This document shows positions 39,217 through 49,209 of a stretch of DNA of 64,000 nt, in pieces. Every line of letters starts with the position of its first letter. Position 1 is the stretch's first letter. The translations under genes and the position numbers were made by a program. Source of the DNA: Ignatzschineria larvae DSM 13226 (GTDB lineage Bacteria; Pseudomonadota; Gammaproteobacteria; Cardiobacteriales; Wohlfahrtiimonadaceae); the NCBI RefSeq assembly GCF_038500265.1, contig NZ_CP150637.1, positions 1,079,501-1,143,500 on the forward strand. Direction: 5' to 3'. The notes under the pieces were generated by a model. That model searched no databases. It was not told the DNA's origin and worked only from the letters and a program-made list of their open reading frames with translations.

Positions 39217-39245
39217 AAAAAAAAGCCTCGTGGTATTCGAGACTT
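39217..39245 (-). terminator. intrinsic terminator or attenuator between terC and the purine permease
   Basis: On the minus strand AAGTCTCG (39245-39238) pairs with CGAGGCTT (39230-39223) with one wobble, followed by a run of eight T that overlaps the stem end. It begins 19 bases after the TerC stop and ends 24 bases before the permease start. Confidence 0.8.
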
Positions 39246-39264
39246 ATTAATAAATTAAGGTATG

Positions 39265-40266
39265 TTACTGGCTTTTACCTTTAGGGGGAATGAGCAGTGA
39301 TAGTACAATTGAGCCGATCAGTGTCACCAAAATAACACTTAAAGAGAGTGCAATAGGCAGGTGATAATCGAAATAGAGTACCAACATCTTAATACCGATA
39401 AAGATAAGAATAATCGCTAAACCATATTGTAATAGGTGGAAGCGTTCAGCCATATCCGCTAATAAAAAGTACATTGCACGTAAACCTAGAATTGCAAAAA
39501 CATTCGATGTCATCACAATAAAGGGGTCAGTGGTGACAGAGAATACAGCCGGCACTGAATCCACTGCAAAAATAACATCTGAAATAGTAATCATGACCAG
39601 TACAAGGAAAAGCGGTGTTGCATAACGAATCCCTTGTTCCACTACGAAAAAGTGCTCATGATGGTATTGATCGGTTGTTCTAAAGATACGTTTTGTAACC
39701 TTAATAATTTTATTCTGACTTAAATCGGCTTCTTCATCGTGCCCAAAACACATCTTAATTCCAGTAAAGAGCAGGAATGCGCCAAATAGATAGAGAATCC
39801 ATTCAAATTTGGAAATTAAGTAACTGCCAATTAAAACCATGACTATGCGGAGGAAAACAGCGCCTAATACACCATAGACAAGTACCCGCCGTTGATAGAT
39901 ATTGGGAACCTTGAAATACCCAAAAATTAATAAGAAGATAAAGATATTATCAATCGAGAGCGATTTCTCAACCACATAGCCGGTTAAGAATTCAAGGGCT
40001 TTACTGAGTGCAAAATCACTCTGTGAGCCTACGACTTCTGGTATAGTATCTGCCGGTAAGATATTGGCTAAATACCACCAGAGCCCCAAATCAAAGAGAA
40101 GCGCTACCGTAATCCAGATAATCGTCCAGATCAGGGCTTCCTTTATGCTAACTTTATGGTCGCCACTTGTTTTAAGGGCGAACATATCTATCAAAATCAT
40201 GATCGTAACAACTACTCCAAATATTGTGTAGAGTAGAGGAGAACCAATAGAGACATGATGTGTCAC
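39265..40266 (-). CDS. TerC/Alx-family membrane protein
   Basis: Integral membrane protein of 333 residues in the TerC family (E. coli Alx, Bacillus MeeF/MeeY), whose members export manganese. It has about nine helices and the two family signatures with acidic residues in the membrane: VVEKSLSIDNIFIFLLIFGY and ISDVIFAVDSVPAVF. A cytoplasmic loop (GHDEEADLSQ) lies between the two halves. It begins 37 bases after gshA on the same strand, too close for a yybP-ykoY manganese riboswitch, so it is probably co-transcribed with gshA. Confidence 0.9.
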   Translation of the reverse strand: MTHHVSIGSPLLYTIFGVVVTIMILIDMFALKTSGDHKVSIKEALIWTIIWITVALLFDLGLWWYLANILPADTIPEVVGSQSDFALSKALEFLTGYVVEKSLSIDNIFIFLLIFGYFKVPNIYQRRVLVYGVLGAVFLRIVMVLIGSYLISKFEWILYLFGAFLLFTGIKMCFGHDEEADLSQNKIIKVTKRIFRTTDQYHHEHFFVVEQGIRYATPLFLVLVMITISDVIFAVDSVPAVFSVTTDPFIVMTSNVFAILGLRAMYFLLADMAERFHLLQYGLAIILIFIGIKMLVLYFDYHLPIALSLSVILVTLIGSIVLSLLIPPKGKSQ

Positions 40267-40303
40267 AGCGCGCTATTCCTTGAGCTATTAAAAAGGTAAA
40301 GTA

Positions 40304-41866
40304 TCAAAATTTAAAGTAATTCGCTAGATATTCAGCAAAAGATATTTGAGGCTCAGCTTCTAATTGGGCAAGTTTCTCTAAAGATTCTTGAGCGATCTGC
40401 TGATATCTTTCCGTTGTCTTCGGATCTAATGAAGTATTATTTTGTTGATATAGCATTTGCGATTGATTTAAAAAGAAATCCTGATAACGCTCACCACTCT
40501 TTTGCAATCTATTTAAGACAATTTGAGAGGGAAGCAGCGCTGGATTTTGTAATTTAGCTCGCATACGTTCAAGCGCTTCTTGATACTCAGTACCGAGTAC
40601 TGTGGCAATTGGAGAGAGCCAATCTAAAGTGGCCTCTAAAGCCACCTGAAGGGGCATACTTTCATATTCGATAACGATTACATCGGTTAAAGAAAGGCCT
40701 TGTTTTGCCACTTGTTTAAGATTTTTCTGATTATGTTCATACTCTTTTTGTGAGAGCTCTGGCGCATCTGTCAATACTGAAGCTGTTAAAAAGAGCTGAA
40801 TAAAACGCATTGATTCTAGATCAATTCCCTCGGCGATCAAGGGATTAATATCAATAGAGCGAAGCTCAATATACTCAATCCCCCGTTTTTTGAGAGCAGT
40901 CAGGAAGTTTTCCCCTTTTTTAACAATCTGTTTAGGGCGGATGCTCGCATAATATTCATTCTCAATTTGAAGAATATGATTATTGATCTGATTATATTCT
41001 CCATTCTCAATGACCGGAATTTGCGAGAAAATACTACAAGGTGTTGTGACAGCGTAATGAATATTTTCGACAAAAGTATCAATACTATTAAAAGAGACAT
41101 CAAAATGGCATTTATTGTTGCCATAGCCGATATCAGAGAGTCGTAATGATTCTCCTTTAGATAGATAACTATCGGTTTCATTAAGCGATTCAAAAGGATT
41201 CTCTTTATCCGCTAAAAAGCTCTTATCCATCACCGGAGAAGCGCCTAGGAAGAAGGGAATAATGTAGCCATAACGGGACACATTACGACAAGCATGTAGA
41301 TAACGCGCTGTTTTAAAGTCTTGAAGCGAGCCATTAAATTGTGCCGCCTCTTTCCACGCTTCAAATACTGTATCTTTAAACGAGAAATTATAGTGAATAC
41401 CGGAGATCACCTGCATCATCTTGCCATAGCGTAGACTCAATCCTTTACGATAAAGTGACTTCATCTTCGCATCGTTAGAAGTTCCGTAGTGCGCAATCGT
41501 AATCTCATCTTCTGATTCAATAATGGGCGGCATTGAGTTTGGCCAAAAAAGCTCATTATCGAGTTGAGATAAGGTAAAACGTTGGATTTCACTTAATTCA
41601 GCTAAGGCTTTTTCAGGTGTTGAGCCTGGGTTTGTCACAAACTCTAAAAGCGGCTCGGCAAAGTCAGTAGTAATATGACTATTGGTCAGTGCTGATCCTA
41701 ATGCTTTGGGATGAGATTGATCACTAATGCGTCCTTGCTTTGCATCTACACGTAAAGTTTCCCGTTCAAGCCCAATATTTACCTCTTTTAACAAGGTCTT
41801 ATCTTCAGCAAGAAGGTCTAATTGCGCACTTAAACGATTTTGTAAACGATGATGTAGAGAACTCAT
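40304..41866 (-). CDS. gshA: glutamate-cysteine ligase
   Basis: First enzyme of glutathione synthesis, joining glutamate and cysteine with ATP. The 520-residue protein is of the gammaproteobacterial GshA type and about the length of the E. coli enzyme. It shows NIGLERETLRVDAKQGRIS, ITTDFAEPLLEFVTNP, GIHYNFSF and YIELRSIDINPL. gshB is not in the window. terC follows 37 bases downstream. Confidence 0.96.
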   Translation of the reverse strand: MSSLHHRLQNRLSAQLDLLAEDKTLLKEVNIGLERETLRVDAKQGRISDQSHPKALGSALTNSHITTDFAEPLLEFVTNPGSTPEKALAELSEIQRFTLSQLDNELFWPNSMPPIIESEDEITIAHYGTSNDAKMKSLYRKGLSLRYGKMMQVISGIHYNFSFKDTVFEAWKEAAQFNGSLQDFKTARYLHACRNVSRYGYIIPFFLGASPVMDKSFLADKENPFESLNETDSYLSKGESLRLSDIGYGNNKCHFDVSFNSIDTFVENIHYAVTTPCSIFSQIPVIENGEYNQINNHILQIENEYYASIRPKQIVKKGENFLTALKKRGIEYIELRSIDINPLIAEGIDLESMRFIQLFLTASVLTDAPELSQKEYEHNQKNLKQVAKQGLSLTDVIVIEYESMPLQVALEATLDWLSPIATVLGTEYQEALERMRAKLQNPALLPSQIVLNRLQKSGERYQDFFLNQSQMLYQQNNTSLDPKTTERYQQIAQESLEKLAQLEAEPQISFAEYLANYFKF

Positions 41867-41896
41867 AATATATCCTTTAACGGTGATCTACCATAT

Positions 41897-41924
41897 TCAA
41901 TAATATGCCATCAATAATATGTCA
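41897..41924. repeat. tandem 14-base duplication upstream of gshA
   Basis: TCAATAATATGCCA is followed at once by TCAATAATATGTCA (one difference). It lies 31 bases upstream of the gshA start, within its 5' region. Confidence 0.75.
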
Positions 41925-42047
41925 TTATTAATAATTATCAATAACTTCCATTAATCAGTAATGATCATTGATTGAGCAACAATCATAACATTGCAGTCAA
42001 TGAGTGGTTTTAGATAATCTATCAGTGAACTAACGTGATTGACGTCA

Positions 42048-42719
42048 TTAACGCTCATCTAGATTATCATTCTGAGGTTGAAAAAGGGCTAAATTAAATC
42101 CTACTTTTTCTTGCCATATATTCACAATATTACAGAAGAGCTCTGCTGTTTTTTCGGTATCATAAAGCGCTGAATGAGCTTGACTATGATCCCAATCAAT
42201 GCCGGCAGCGGCAATCGCTCTTGCTAATACTGTTTGGCCATAGGCTAGTCCCGCAAGGCTCACTGTATCGATCACTGAAAATGGATGGAACGGGGAGTTT
42301 TTGATGCCTGTCCTTTCAATTGCTGCATTGAGAAATCCTAGATCAAAATGTGCATTGTGCCCAACCAAAATAGCTCTTGTACAACCTTTCTCTTTCAACG
42401 TTTCTCGTACGAGTTGAAAGATTTTTTTTAATCCCTCTTTTTCAGAAACTGCAAAACGAAAGGGGTTGTCGAGTTTAATACCATTAATCTTCATTGATTC
42501 AGGATTGAGTAGTAATCCTTTCTCTGGCTCAATATGGGCAACTGCAGATTTCACCGGTGTTAAGATACCTTGTTCATTCATATCGACAATGACTGCGGCA
42601 ATCTCAAGGAGGGCATCTGTTCTTGGATTGACGCCCCCCGTTTCCACATCCACAACAACAGGAAGAAAACCGCGAAAACGCATCGAAATAGGGGGAGGGG
42701 ATTGTAAGTGATCAGCCAT
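42048..42719 (-). CDS. rnt: ribonuclease T
   Basis: DEDDh exoribonuclease that trims the 3' ends of tRNA and other stable RNAs. The 223-residue protein has the three exonuclease motifs: [11 protein letters not shown] (ExoI), [13 protein letters not shown] (ExoII) and [14 protein letters not shown] (ExoIII, with the general-base His). It matches E. coli RNase T in size (215). It stands alone between gshA and clpX. Confidence 0.95.
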   Translation of the reverse strand: MADHLQSPPPISMRFRGFLPVVVDVETGGVNPRTDALLEIAAVIVDMNEQGILTPVKSAVAHIEPEKGLLLNPESMKINGIKLDNPFRFAVSEKEGLKKIFQLVRETLKEKGCTRAILVGHNAHFDLGFLNAAIERTGIKNSPFHPFSVIDTVSLAGLAYGQTVLARAIAAAGIDWDHSQAHSALYDTEKTAELFCNIVNIWQEKVGFNLALFQPQNDNLDER

Positions 42720-42887
42720 AATTATGAGAGATTTATCTCGCCTTTTTGAGTGATGATTTAAATAAGTAATCTATAAAACAACCGATAGCATCTATTCACC
42801 AAAGAAATTACTATAAGTTATTTTGAAAAGAAGAGGGTCGCTATTGGAGTGTAGTATTTGATACATCGGAACCATTGCTATTCTATC

Positions 42888-42958
42888 TGATTCATACAGT
42901 AATTAAATGCCTTTATTGGGTAAATACCTTTATTGGGTCATTAATACTGTATGAATCA
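42888..42958. repeat. 14-bp perfect inverted repeat enclosing a direct repeat
   Basis: TGATTCATACAGTA (42888-42901) and TACTGTATGAATCA (42945-42958) are perfect inverted repeats. The loop carries CCTTTATTGGGT twice, 17 bases apart. It lies 20 bases after the clpX stop codon (clpX is on the minus strand). The stem is AT-rich and has no T-run. Confidence 0.8.
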
Positions 42959-42977
42959 TCTTAGAAATCATTACAAT

Positions 42978-44219
42978 TTAGTGATAAACCAGTTCAGGTG
43001 CAACTTTTTCTGTTACACAGTTTTCGTGGACAATCACCTCTTTAACATTATCTAGAGAGGGAAGATCGAACATCGTATCTAATAGGAGATGTTCAATAAT
43101 ACTCCGTAATCCTCTTGCACCGGTTTTACGTTTAAGCGCTTGTTGGGCAATGGCTTTGAGCGCCTCGTCTGTAAATTTCAGTTCAACTCCTTCCATTTCA
43201 AAAAGATAGGAGAATTGTTTCACGATCGCATTTTTCGGCTCGGTAAGAATATTCACTAATGCCGCTTCATCTAACTCTTCAAGTGTGGTGATAACCGGCA
43301 AACGACCAATAAATTCAGGAATTAACCCATATTTTGTTAAATCTTCCGCTTCTACTTCTGCAAATAGCGTTGAGAGATCTTTCTTCTCATCGTCCCCTTT
43401 GACTTCAGCACCAAAACCAATTCCGCCTTTCGATTGACGCTGTTGCACGATCTTCTCTAAACCAGAGAATGCGCCCCCACAAATAAAGAGAATATTGCGA
43501 GTATTGACGTCAATTAATTCGGCATTAGGGTGTTTTCGCCCACCTGTCGGAGAGATTGAAGCGGTTGTTCCCTCGATGATTTTAAGAAGCGCCTGCTGCA
43601 CTCCCTCACCAGAGACATCACGAGTAATCGATGGATTTTCGCTACGACGAGAAATCTTATCAATTTCATCTACATAGATAATCCCTGATTCTGCCGCTTC
43701 AACATCAAAGTCACAATTTTGAAGTAGGCGAAGCACGATATTTTCTACATCTTCACCTACGTAACCAGCTTCCGTTAGGGTGGTGGCATCGGCAATGGCA
43801 AAAGGCACATTTAGGCTACGCGCCAATGTTTCGGCAAGTAGTGTTTTACCAGAACCTGTAGGACCGATCAGTAGAATATTACTCTTACTCAATTCGATCT
43901 CTTTATTATCATTTAAGCGCTCATTTTCTAGGCGTTTATAGTGATTATAGACGGCAACACTTAATGTACGCTTTGCTTGTGATTGACCAATGACATATTG
44001 ATCGAGATCTTCATAGATCTCTTTAGGTGTAGGCAGTGTTGCGGCTTCTGCTGCGATCTCTTCTTTAAGGTCTTTAGTAACGAGATCATTACATAGCTCG
44101 ATACAGTCTTTACAGATATATACGCCATCGCCCGAAATTAGGCGTTCCACCTCTTCTTGATCCTTGCCACAGAAAGAGCACTTTACGCCACTATTTGTCT
44201 TATCAGTTGTATTACTCAT
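42978..44219 (-). CDS. clpX: ATP-dependent Clp protease ATP-binding subunit ClpX
   Basis: AAA+ unfoldase that recognises tagged proteins and feeds them to ClpP. The 413-residue protein has the N-terminal zinc domain ([23 protein letters not shown]). It has Walker [16 protein letters not shown], Walker [11 protein letters not shown], sensor and arginine finger regions, and the pore loop GYVGEDVE. The IGF-type ClpP-binding loop is seen as [10 protein letters not shown]. The frame is open to 44258, but GGGAG lies 6 bases before the ATG at 44219. clpP is 204 bases upstream on the same strand. Confidence 0.96.
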   Translation of the reverse strand: MSNTTDKTNSGVKCSFCGKDQEEVERLISGDGVYICKDCIELCNDLVTKDLKEEIAAEAATLPTPKEIYEDLDQYVIGQSQAKRTLSVAVYNHYKRLENERLNDNKEIELSKSNILLIGPTGSGKTLLAETLARSLNVPFAIADATTLTEAGYVGEDVENIVLRLLQNCDFDVEAAESGIIYVDEIDKISRRSENPSITRDVSGEGVQQALLKIIEGTTASISPTGGRKHPNAELIDVNTRNILFICGGAFSGLEKIVQQRQSKGGIGFGAEVKGDDEKKDLSTLFAEVEAEDLTKYGLIPEFIGRLPVITTLEELDEAALVNILTEPKNAIVKQFSYLFEMEGVELKFTDEALKAIAQQALKRKTGARGLRSIIEHLLLDTMFDLPSLDNVKEVIVHENCVTEKVAPELVYH

Positions 44220-44423
44220 ATTGCTCCCGAAACTTGTGTTGATTGATACTATTATCATTAATTGCGAATAGGTAATGAGGAAAAACCATTACATAACTGA
44301 GGCAATATCAATCAGCACATTTCTTGTAATTTTTTAACTTGTAGATTTGAATACTTAAAATATTCTTTTGTTCGTGTTTATTGCACATTATTTTAGATTA
44401 GATGCAATTATTAGTATTTAGTA

Positions 44424-45044
44424 TTAACGCTTAGTGACAACCTTGTCGATTAAGCCATACTTCGCCGCTTCTTCAGCACCCATAAAGTTATCACGATCGG
44501 TATCTTTTTCGATCTGCTTTAATGTCTTACCCGTATGGTGCGCAAGTAGGGTATTTAATTGTTTCTTAATTTTGAGCATCTCTCTTGTATGGATCTCAAT
44601 ATCTGATGCTTGGCCTTGATAGCCGCCTAAAGGTTGATGGATCATTACACGCGCATTTGGTAGGGCAAAACGTTTACCCGGAGCGCCCGCTGCTAATAAA
44701 AATGCCCCCATACTACATGCTTGACCCAAGCACATTGTTGATACATCTGGCTTTACAAATTGCATTGTGTCGTAGATTGACATTCCAGCAGTTACTGATC
44801 CACCTGGAGAATTGATATAGAGATGAATATCTTTATTGGGATCTTCCGCTTCTAAAAAGAGTAACTGGGCGACAATTAAATTCGCCATATGATCTTCTAC
44901 TTGTCCTACCATAAAGATAATACGTTCTTTGAGTAAGCGAGAGTAAATATCGTATGAACGTTCACCACGACCGGTTTGCTCAACAACCATAGGTACTAAA
45001 CGTGATTCGGCATTAAACATCTCTGTATTAAAAATAGAAGACAT
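44424..45044 (-). CDS. clpP: ATP-dependent Clp protease proteolytic subunit ClpP
   Basis: Serine peptidase that forms the 14-subunit chamber used by ClpX. The 206-residue protein has the catalytic triad: Ser in [15 protein letters not shown], His in [10 protein letters not shown] and Asp in [12 protein letters not shown]. The frame opens at 45080, but AAGGA precedes the ATG at 45044, which gives the normal length. tig does not precede clpP, and lon does not follow clpX, as they do in E. coli. Confidence 0.95.
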   Translation of the reverse strand: MSSIFNTEMFNAESRLVPMVVEQTGRGERSYDIYSRLLKERIIFMVGQVEDHMANLIVAQLLFLEAEDPNKDIHLYINSPGGSVTAGMSIYDTMQFVKPDVSTMCLGQACSMGAFLLAAGAPGKRFALPNARVMIHQPLGGYQGQASDIEIHTREMLKIKKQLNTLLAHHTGKTLKQIEKDTDRDNFMGAEEAAKYGLIDKVVTKR

Positions 45045-45384
45045 AATTGATGATTCCTTTGATATCCAATAATGATTCATTTCAAACGCATTATTTTAGC
45101 AGAAATAACCATTTTCAGAATGAATTAATTCAAGAAATGGGAAAGTCGAGCAGTTTAAATACAATTATAAGTACGATTAGAAAAATTATTCTCAATGCAA
45201 TTCTGAATATACTGCAACTTTGATTGAAATTTAAATCGGATATGCAGAATGGGATTTGTCCTTGTTTTTAACAATATTCGAGAGATAGGCGAGGAAATAA
45301 TGAAATCTATCATTCATCGTAGTAAGATAGTTAGACTTGTCATTTTTAGTTATTTCAATCTATTTTTGAGTAAAGGATAAAGTT
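45045..45384. other. divergent promoter region of clpP and serC
   Basis: 340 AT-rich bases between the divergent genes. I looked for a sigma-32 type promoter before clpP and did not find a convincing one. No repeat or gene seen. Confidence 0.35.
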
Positions 45385-46485
45385 GTGAGAGAGACTTTCA
45401 ATTTTTGTGCGGGACCTGCGACAATGCCCTATAACGTGTTAAAGAAAGCACAAGAGGAGTTGCTAGATTGGCATAAAGAGGGGGCTTCGGTAATGGAAGT
45501 TTCCCATCGAGGTAAAGCATTTGTGGCGCTTGCGAAAGAGTGCGAATCGGATCTACGGGAGCTTCTTGATATTCCGGCGAATTACAAAGTTCTTTTCTTA
45601 CAAGGCGGTGGCCTTGCACAATTTGGTTTAGTGCCACTGAATCTCTTAGGTACACAAATTGGCGATGGTAAAACGACAGTTGATTACTTAGAAACCGGAA
45701 TTTGGTCCAAAAAAGCAATGCTCGAAGGTGCTCGCTATGCCGGCGTAAGTACATTATATAGCGGCAAAGCAGATGGTTACGTAGATGTACCGCATCAAAA
45801 TAAGATTAATGTGAATCCTGATAGTGCCTATCTACATCTTTGTTCTAACGAGACGATTAACGGCGTTGAATTTCATTACGATATTAAAAATTGCCCAATA
45901 CCTGTTGTTGCGGATATGAGTTCTAATATTCTGTCAAAGCGCATTGATGTCAATCAGTACGGCGTCATCTACGCTGGCGCTCAGAAAAACATTGGCCCTG
46001 CAGGATTAACTTTAGTGATTGTTCGGGAAGATCTATTAGGTAAAGCCTCGCCTTATGTACCCGATGCGCTGAATTATACGTTGCAAGCTGAACATGATTC
46101 TATGCTCAATACACCGCCAACTTTTGCGATCTATCTGATGAGTTTAGTGCTCAAAGAGTTAAAAGAGAAGGGTGGACTTGAAGAGATGGAGAAACTCAAT
46201 CATAAAAAAGCATTTTTACTCTATAGCACGATTGATAATAGTCGCCTCTATCGTAATCCTGTGCATATTGATGCTCGTTCTAATATGACTATTCCTTTTA
46301 CCTTAGCCGATCCAACGCTTGATGCGCTCTTCTTAAAAGAGGCGGAGCAACATCACTTGATCAATCTTAAAGGACATCGAAGTGTTGGCGGTATGCGTGC
46401 AAGTATCTATAATGCAATGCCCATTGAAGGTGTCATTGCGCTTACTAATTTTATGAAAGATTTTGAGGCTAGACACTATGGGTAA
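45385..46485 (+). CDS. serC: phosphoserine aminotransferase
   Basis: PLP enzyme that makes phosphoserine from 3-phosphohydroxypyruvate and also serves in pyridoxal phosphate synthesis. The 366-residue protein starts with FNFCAGPATMPYNVLKKAQEE. It has the PLP lysine in YAGAQKNIGPAGLTLV and the C-terminal GGMRASIYNAMP. The start codon is GTG at 45385: AAAGGA lies a few bases upstream, the family N-terminus begins here and no ATG fits. serA and aroA are not adjacent. Confidence 0.96.
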   Translation: MRETFNFCAGPATMPYNVLKKAQEELLDWHKEGASVMEVSHRGKAFVALAKECESDLRELLDIPANYKVLFLQGGGLAQFGLVPLNLLGTQIGDGKTTVDYLETGIWSKKAMLEGARYAGVSTLYSGKADGYVDVPHQNKINVNPDSAYLHLCSNETINGVEFHYDIKNCPIPVVADMSSNILSKRIDVNQYGVIYAGAQKNIGPAGLTLVIVREDLLGKASPYVPDALNYTLQAEHDSMLNTPPTFAIYLMSLVLKELKEKGGLEEMEKLNHKKAFLLYSTIDNSRLYRNPVHIDARSNMTIPFTLADPTLDALFLKEAEQHHLINLKGHRSVGGMRASIYNAMPIEGVIALTNFMKDFEARHYG

Positions 46486-46783
46486 AATTTCAAGAACATT
46501 CAACGTTAAGAGCTTGATATTTTTTATATGAATCATCATTATGGTCTGATGTCTAAAAGAGTAATTCAATTGATTCAATGAAAAGCCAAAAAATAAACAG
46601 ATTTAATCAAATCTTAAGGGTTCGTAATTAAAAATGTAATAATATTGAGTTATATTAGGCTTGTAATGCTCTGTTTAATCAAGTAGTTAATGACGTAGAA
46701 TGATTATGAATTTTGAAAAAGGTCAATCAATAATGGGTTAAGTTTCGTTTTAAATTAACCCCCCAATGAATGGATAAAAAGTG

Positions 46784-48973
46784 ATGTTTAATCAGAAAAA
46801 ATTAATAAAAAAAGAGTTTTGGAGAGTTGCTTCTGCACTATTCCTAGCATCTTCTCTGCTTATTGGCAATCATCTTGTTGCGAGTGAGATCAAAAAAGAG
46901 CCTCTTAAAACAGTTATCGCTGCTCCAACTTATAATGAACAACTGATTAATGCTGCGCATTCAGCTATTTTAGCGCAATATCATTACGAGCGTTTACCCA
47001 TTGATGATCAGCTTTCAGAGCGTATCTATACCCTCTATCTTAAAGCATTAGACCCTCAAAAGGTCTTCTTTTTACAATCTGATATCGATAATTTTGAACG
47101 TTACAAATATCAATTTGATGACTTTGTACGTCAATCGCGGTTAGAAGTACCCTATCAAATGTACGATCTTCTGATTCAGAGAATGGATGAACAATATGAT
47201 CTAGTCGAAGAGCTTTTAAAAGAAGACTATGACTTTAATATCGATCGTTCTATCGTGATTCAACGTAAAGATGCGGATTTCCCTAAAACGAAAAAAGAGA
47301 TGCGTGCGCTTTGGAAAGATCGTCTACAAAATGAGTTAATCAATCTCATGATTACGGATGATAAATTAACCCTTGATGAAGCAAAAGCGAAGTTGCAAAA
47401 GCGATATAATACACGTCAAAAACGTATTCATGATATGGAAGAGGGTGAATTATTTAGCCTCGTAATGAATGTTGTGTCGCTTAGTTTTGACCCCCATTCT
47501 GGTTACTATTCAGCGAAACAGATGGAGCAATTTAATATCAGTATGAGCCTTTCACTGCAAGGGATCGGTACGGTATTACGCCAAAATGATGATTCTGTCT
47601 CAATTGTTGAAATTGTCCCCGGAGGCCCTGCGGATTTAACTGGTCAAGTACAGATCGGTGATGAGATTATCGGTGTTGCACAGGGCGAAGATGGCGAATT
47701 TGTGGATATTGTGGGAATGCGCCTTGATAAAGTGGTTGAGATGGTTCGGGGTGAAAAAGGAACCGTCGTTCGCTTGCAAATGATCGGTAATAAAGGTAAA
47801 GGCGGTGAGAAGATTGTCAAAATCGTTCGTGATACCGTCAAGCTTGAAGAGCAGGAAGCAAAATCAAAAGTTTATACAATGCCTTCTGATGTAGAGGAAG
47901 CAGAATATAAATTAGGCGTCATCACCTTACCGGCATTCTATAGTGATTTTGAAGGGAATAAACAGGGTGTTCAAGACTTCAAGAGTACTACACGAGATGT
48001 CAAAAAATTACTTTTAGAGTTGGTCAATAAAGAACATATCAATGGTCTAGTGATCGATCTTCGCGGTAATGGCGGCGGCTCATTAACCGAAGTGATTGAT
48101 CTATCTGCGCTCTTTGTAGGAAGTGATAAATCAATCGTACAGACTCGTGGCTTTGATGGTAATACAGATGCACAATCAAGCCCGAATGAAGATTTGATCT
48201 ATACGGGTCCTATGGTCGTCTTAATTGATCGCCTTAGCGCTTCAGCTAGTGAGATCTTTGCCGGCAGTATGCAAGATCAAGGACGTGCAATCATCGCCGG
48301 ATCTACGAGTTTTGGGAAGGGGACTGTACAAACGATGATCGACTTGAGTCGAATCTTGGCAAAATCCACTAAACCAGGTCAATCGAAAGTCACCATTGCA
48401 AAATTCTACCGTGCAAATGGGGAATCAACACAGGAGAAAGGGGTTGAGCCTGATGTGCACTTGCCAAGCACTTATGATCCTACTGAAATTGGTGAGTCTA
48501 AAGAGATGTATGTGATGTCTTGGGATACAATCGATGCCGCACCAGATTATGATCCATCAGTAGTCATTTCAGATGATGTAGCGACAAAGCTACAACAAAA
48601 AAGTGCGCAACGTTTTAAAGAGGATGAGAAACATCAAATCTATAAACGTCAAGCAGATAAAACACTTGAGCTCTGGAAAGTGAATGAGTTAAGCCTCAAT
48701 CTTGATACTCGCAAAGAGAAACTCAAAACAGAAGAAGCTGAGAATCTTGAACTACAAAATAGAATGCGAGTGCTTTATGGATATGAGCCATTAACGTTAG
48801 AGCAATTCCGTAATGAAGATGGTACCTACACAAAACTCTTAAAAGATACGCAAACTGATCTTCTACTTGAAGAGGGATTACTGATTCTTCGAGATTACAT
48901 TGATCTTATTGATGTTGAAAAAACATTAGATATGACCGATGAAAATAAGGCTGAAGAGATCGTAATGCCGTAG
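46784..48973 (+). CDS. prc: carboxy-terminal processing (tail-specific) protease
   Basis: Periplasmic serine protease of family S41 that trims or degrades proteins from their C-termini. In E. coli it acts on FtsI and on peptidoglycan hydrolases. The 729-residue protein has a signal peptide (VASALFLASSLLIGNHLVAS) and a PDZ domain (about 240-340: GIGTVLRQNDDSVSIVEIVP). In the S41 core the catalytic Ser is in DRLSASASEIFAG and the Lys in STSFGKGTVQT. A long helical C-terminal region follows. GTG at 46781 and ATG at 46784 are both possible starts; ATG is preferred. Confidence 0.94.
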   Translation: MFNQKKLIKKEFWRVASALFLASSLLIGNHLVASEIKKEPLKTVIAAPTYNEQLINAAHSAILAQYHYERLPIDDQLSERIYTLYLKALDPQKVFFLQSDIDNFERYKYQFDDFVRQSRLEVPYQMYDLLIQRMDEQYDLVEELLKEDYDFNIDRSIVIQRKDADFPKTKKEMRALWKDRLQNELINLMITDDKLTLDEAKAKLQKRYNTRQKRIHDMEEGELFSLVMNVVSLSFDPHSGYYSAKQMEQFNISMSLSLQGIGTVLRQNDDSVSIVEIVPGGPADLTGQVQIGDEIIGVAQGEDGEFVDIVGMRLDKVVEMVRGEKGTVVRLQMIGNKGKGGEKIVKIVRDTVKLEEQEAKSKVYTMPSDVEEAEYKLGVITLPAFYSDFEGNKQGVQDFKSTTRDVKKLLLELVNKEHINGLVIDLRGNGGGSLTEVIDLSALFVGSDKSIVQTRGFDGNTDAQSSPNEDLIYTGPMVVLIDRLSASASEIFAGSMQDQGRAIIAGSTSFGKGTVQTMIDLSRILAKSTKPGQSKVTIAKFYRANGESTQEKGVEPDVHLPSTYDPTEIGESKEMYVMSWDTIDAAPDYDPSVVISDDVATKLQQKSAQRFKEDEKHQIYKRQADKTLELWKVNELSLNLDTRKEKLKTEEAENLELQNRMRVLYGYEPLTLEQFRNEDGTYTKLLKDTQTDLLLEEGLLILRDYIDLIDVEKTLDMTDENKAEEIVMP

Positions 48974-49038
48974 CATCAAGATTGACTGATACTCTAATTA
49001 TACTCTCATATTAAAATCATATATTAGGGTCTATATCG

Positions 49039-49066
49039 AAGCTACTTGTTCTCAAGTGGCTTTTTT
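49039..49066 (+). terminator. terminator of prc
   Basis: AAGCTACTTG (49039-49048) pairs with CAAGTGGCTT (49053-49062) with one A/G mismatch, followed by T6. Confidence 0.8.
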
Positions 49067-49127
49067 ATTGTCCGAATATTGATGATATTCAGATGGGAGA
49101 TATTCAGCGCATAAAGTTCAGTAAGAT

Positions 49128-49150
49128 CCACTTTTAGAAAGTGGTATAAT
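49128..49150 (+). promoter_or_regulatory. mnmA promoter with overlapping inverted repeat
   Basis: A perfect -10 box TATAAT (49145-49150) lies about 60 bases before mnmA. Immediately upstream, CCACTTT (49128-49134) and AAAGTGG (49138-49144) form a 7-bp inverted repeat in the -35/-10 spacer, a possible operator. No good -35 box is visible. Confidence 0.4.
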
Positions 49151-49209
49151 AGCGTATTCAAAATTATCTTAAAAAAGTAAGAATTTCATAATTAAGGGTC
49201 AGAGATTGA

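Noticed and set aside
39193-39264. Possible purine riboswitch before the NCS2 permease gene
   Set aside because: The 72-base gap holds a simple terminator hairpin and none of the conserved purine aptamer sequence.
40267-40303. Possible yybP-ykoY manganese riboswitch before the TerC gene
   Set aside because: Only 37 bases separate gshA from terC, too few for the riboswitch, and no motif is present.
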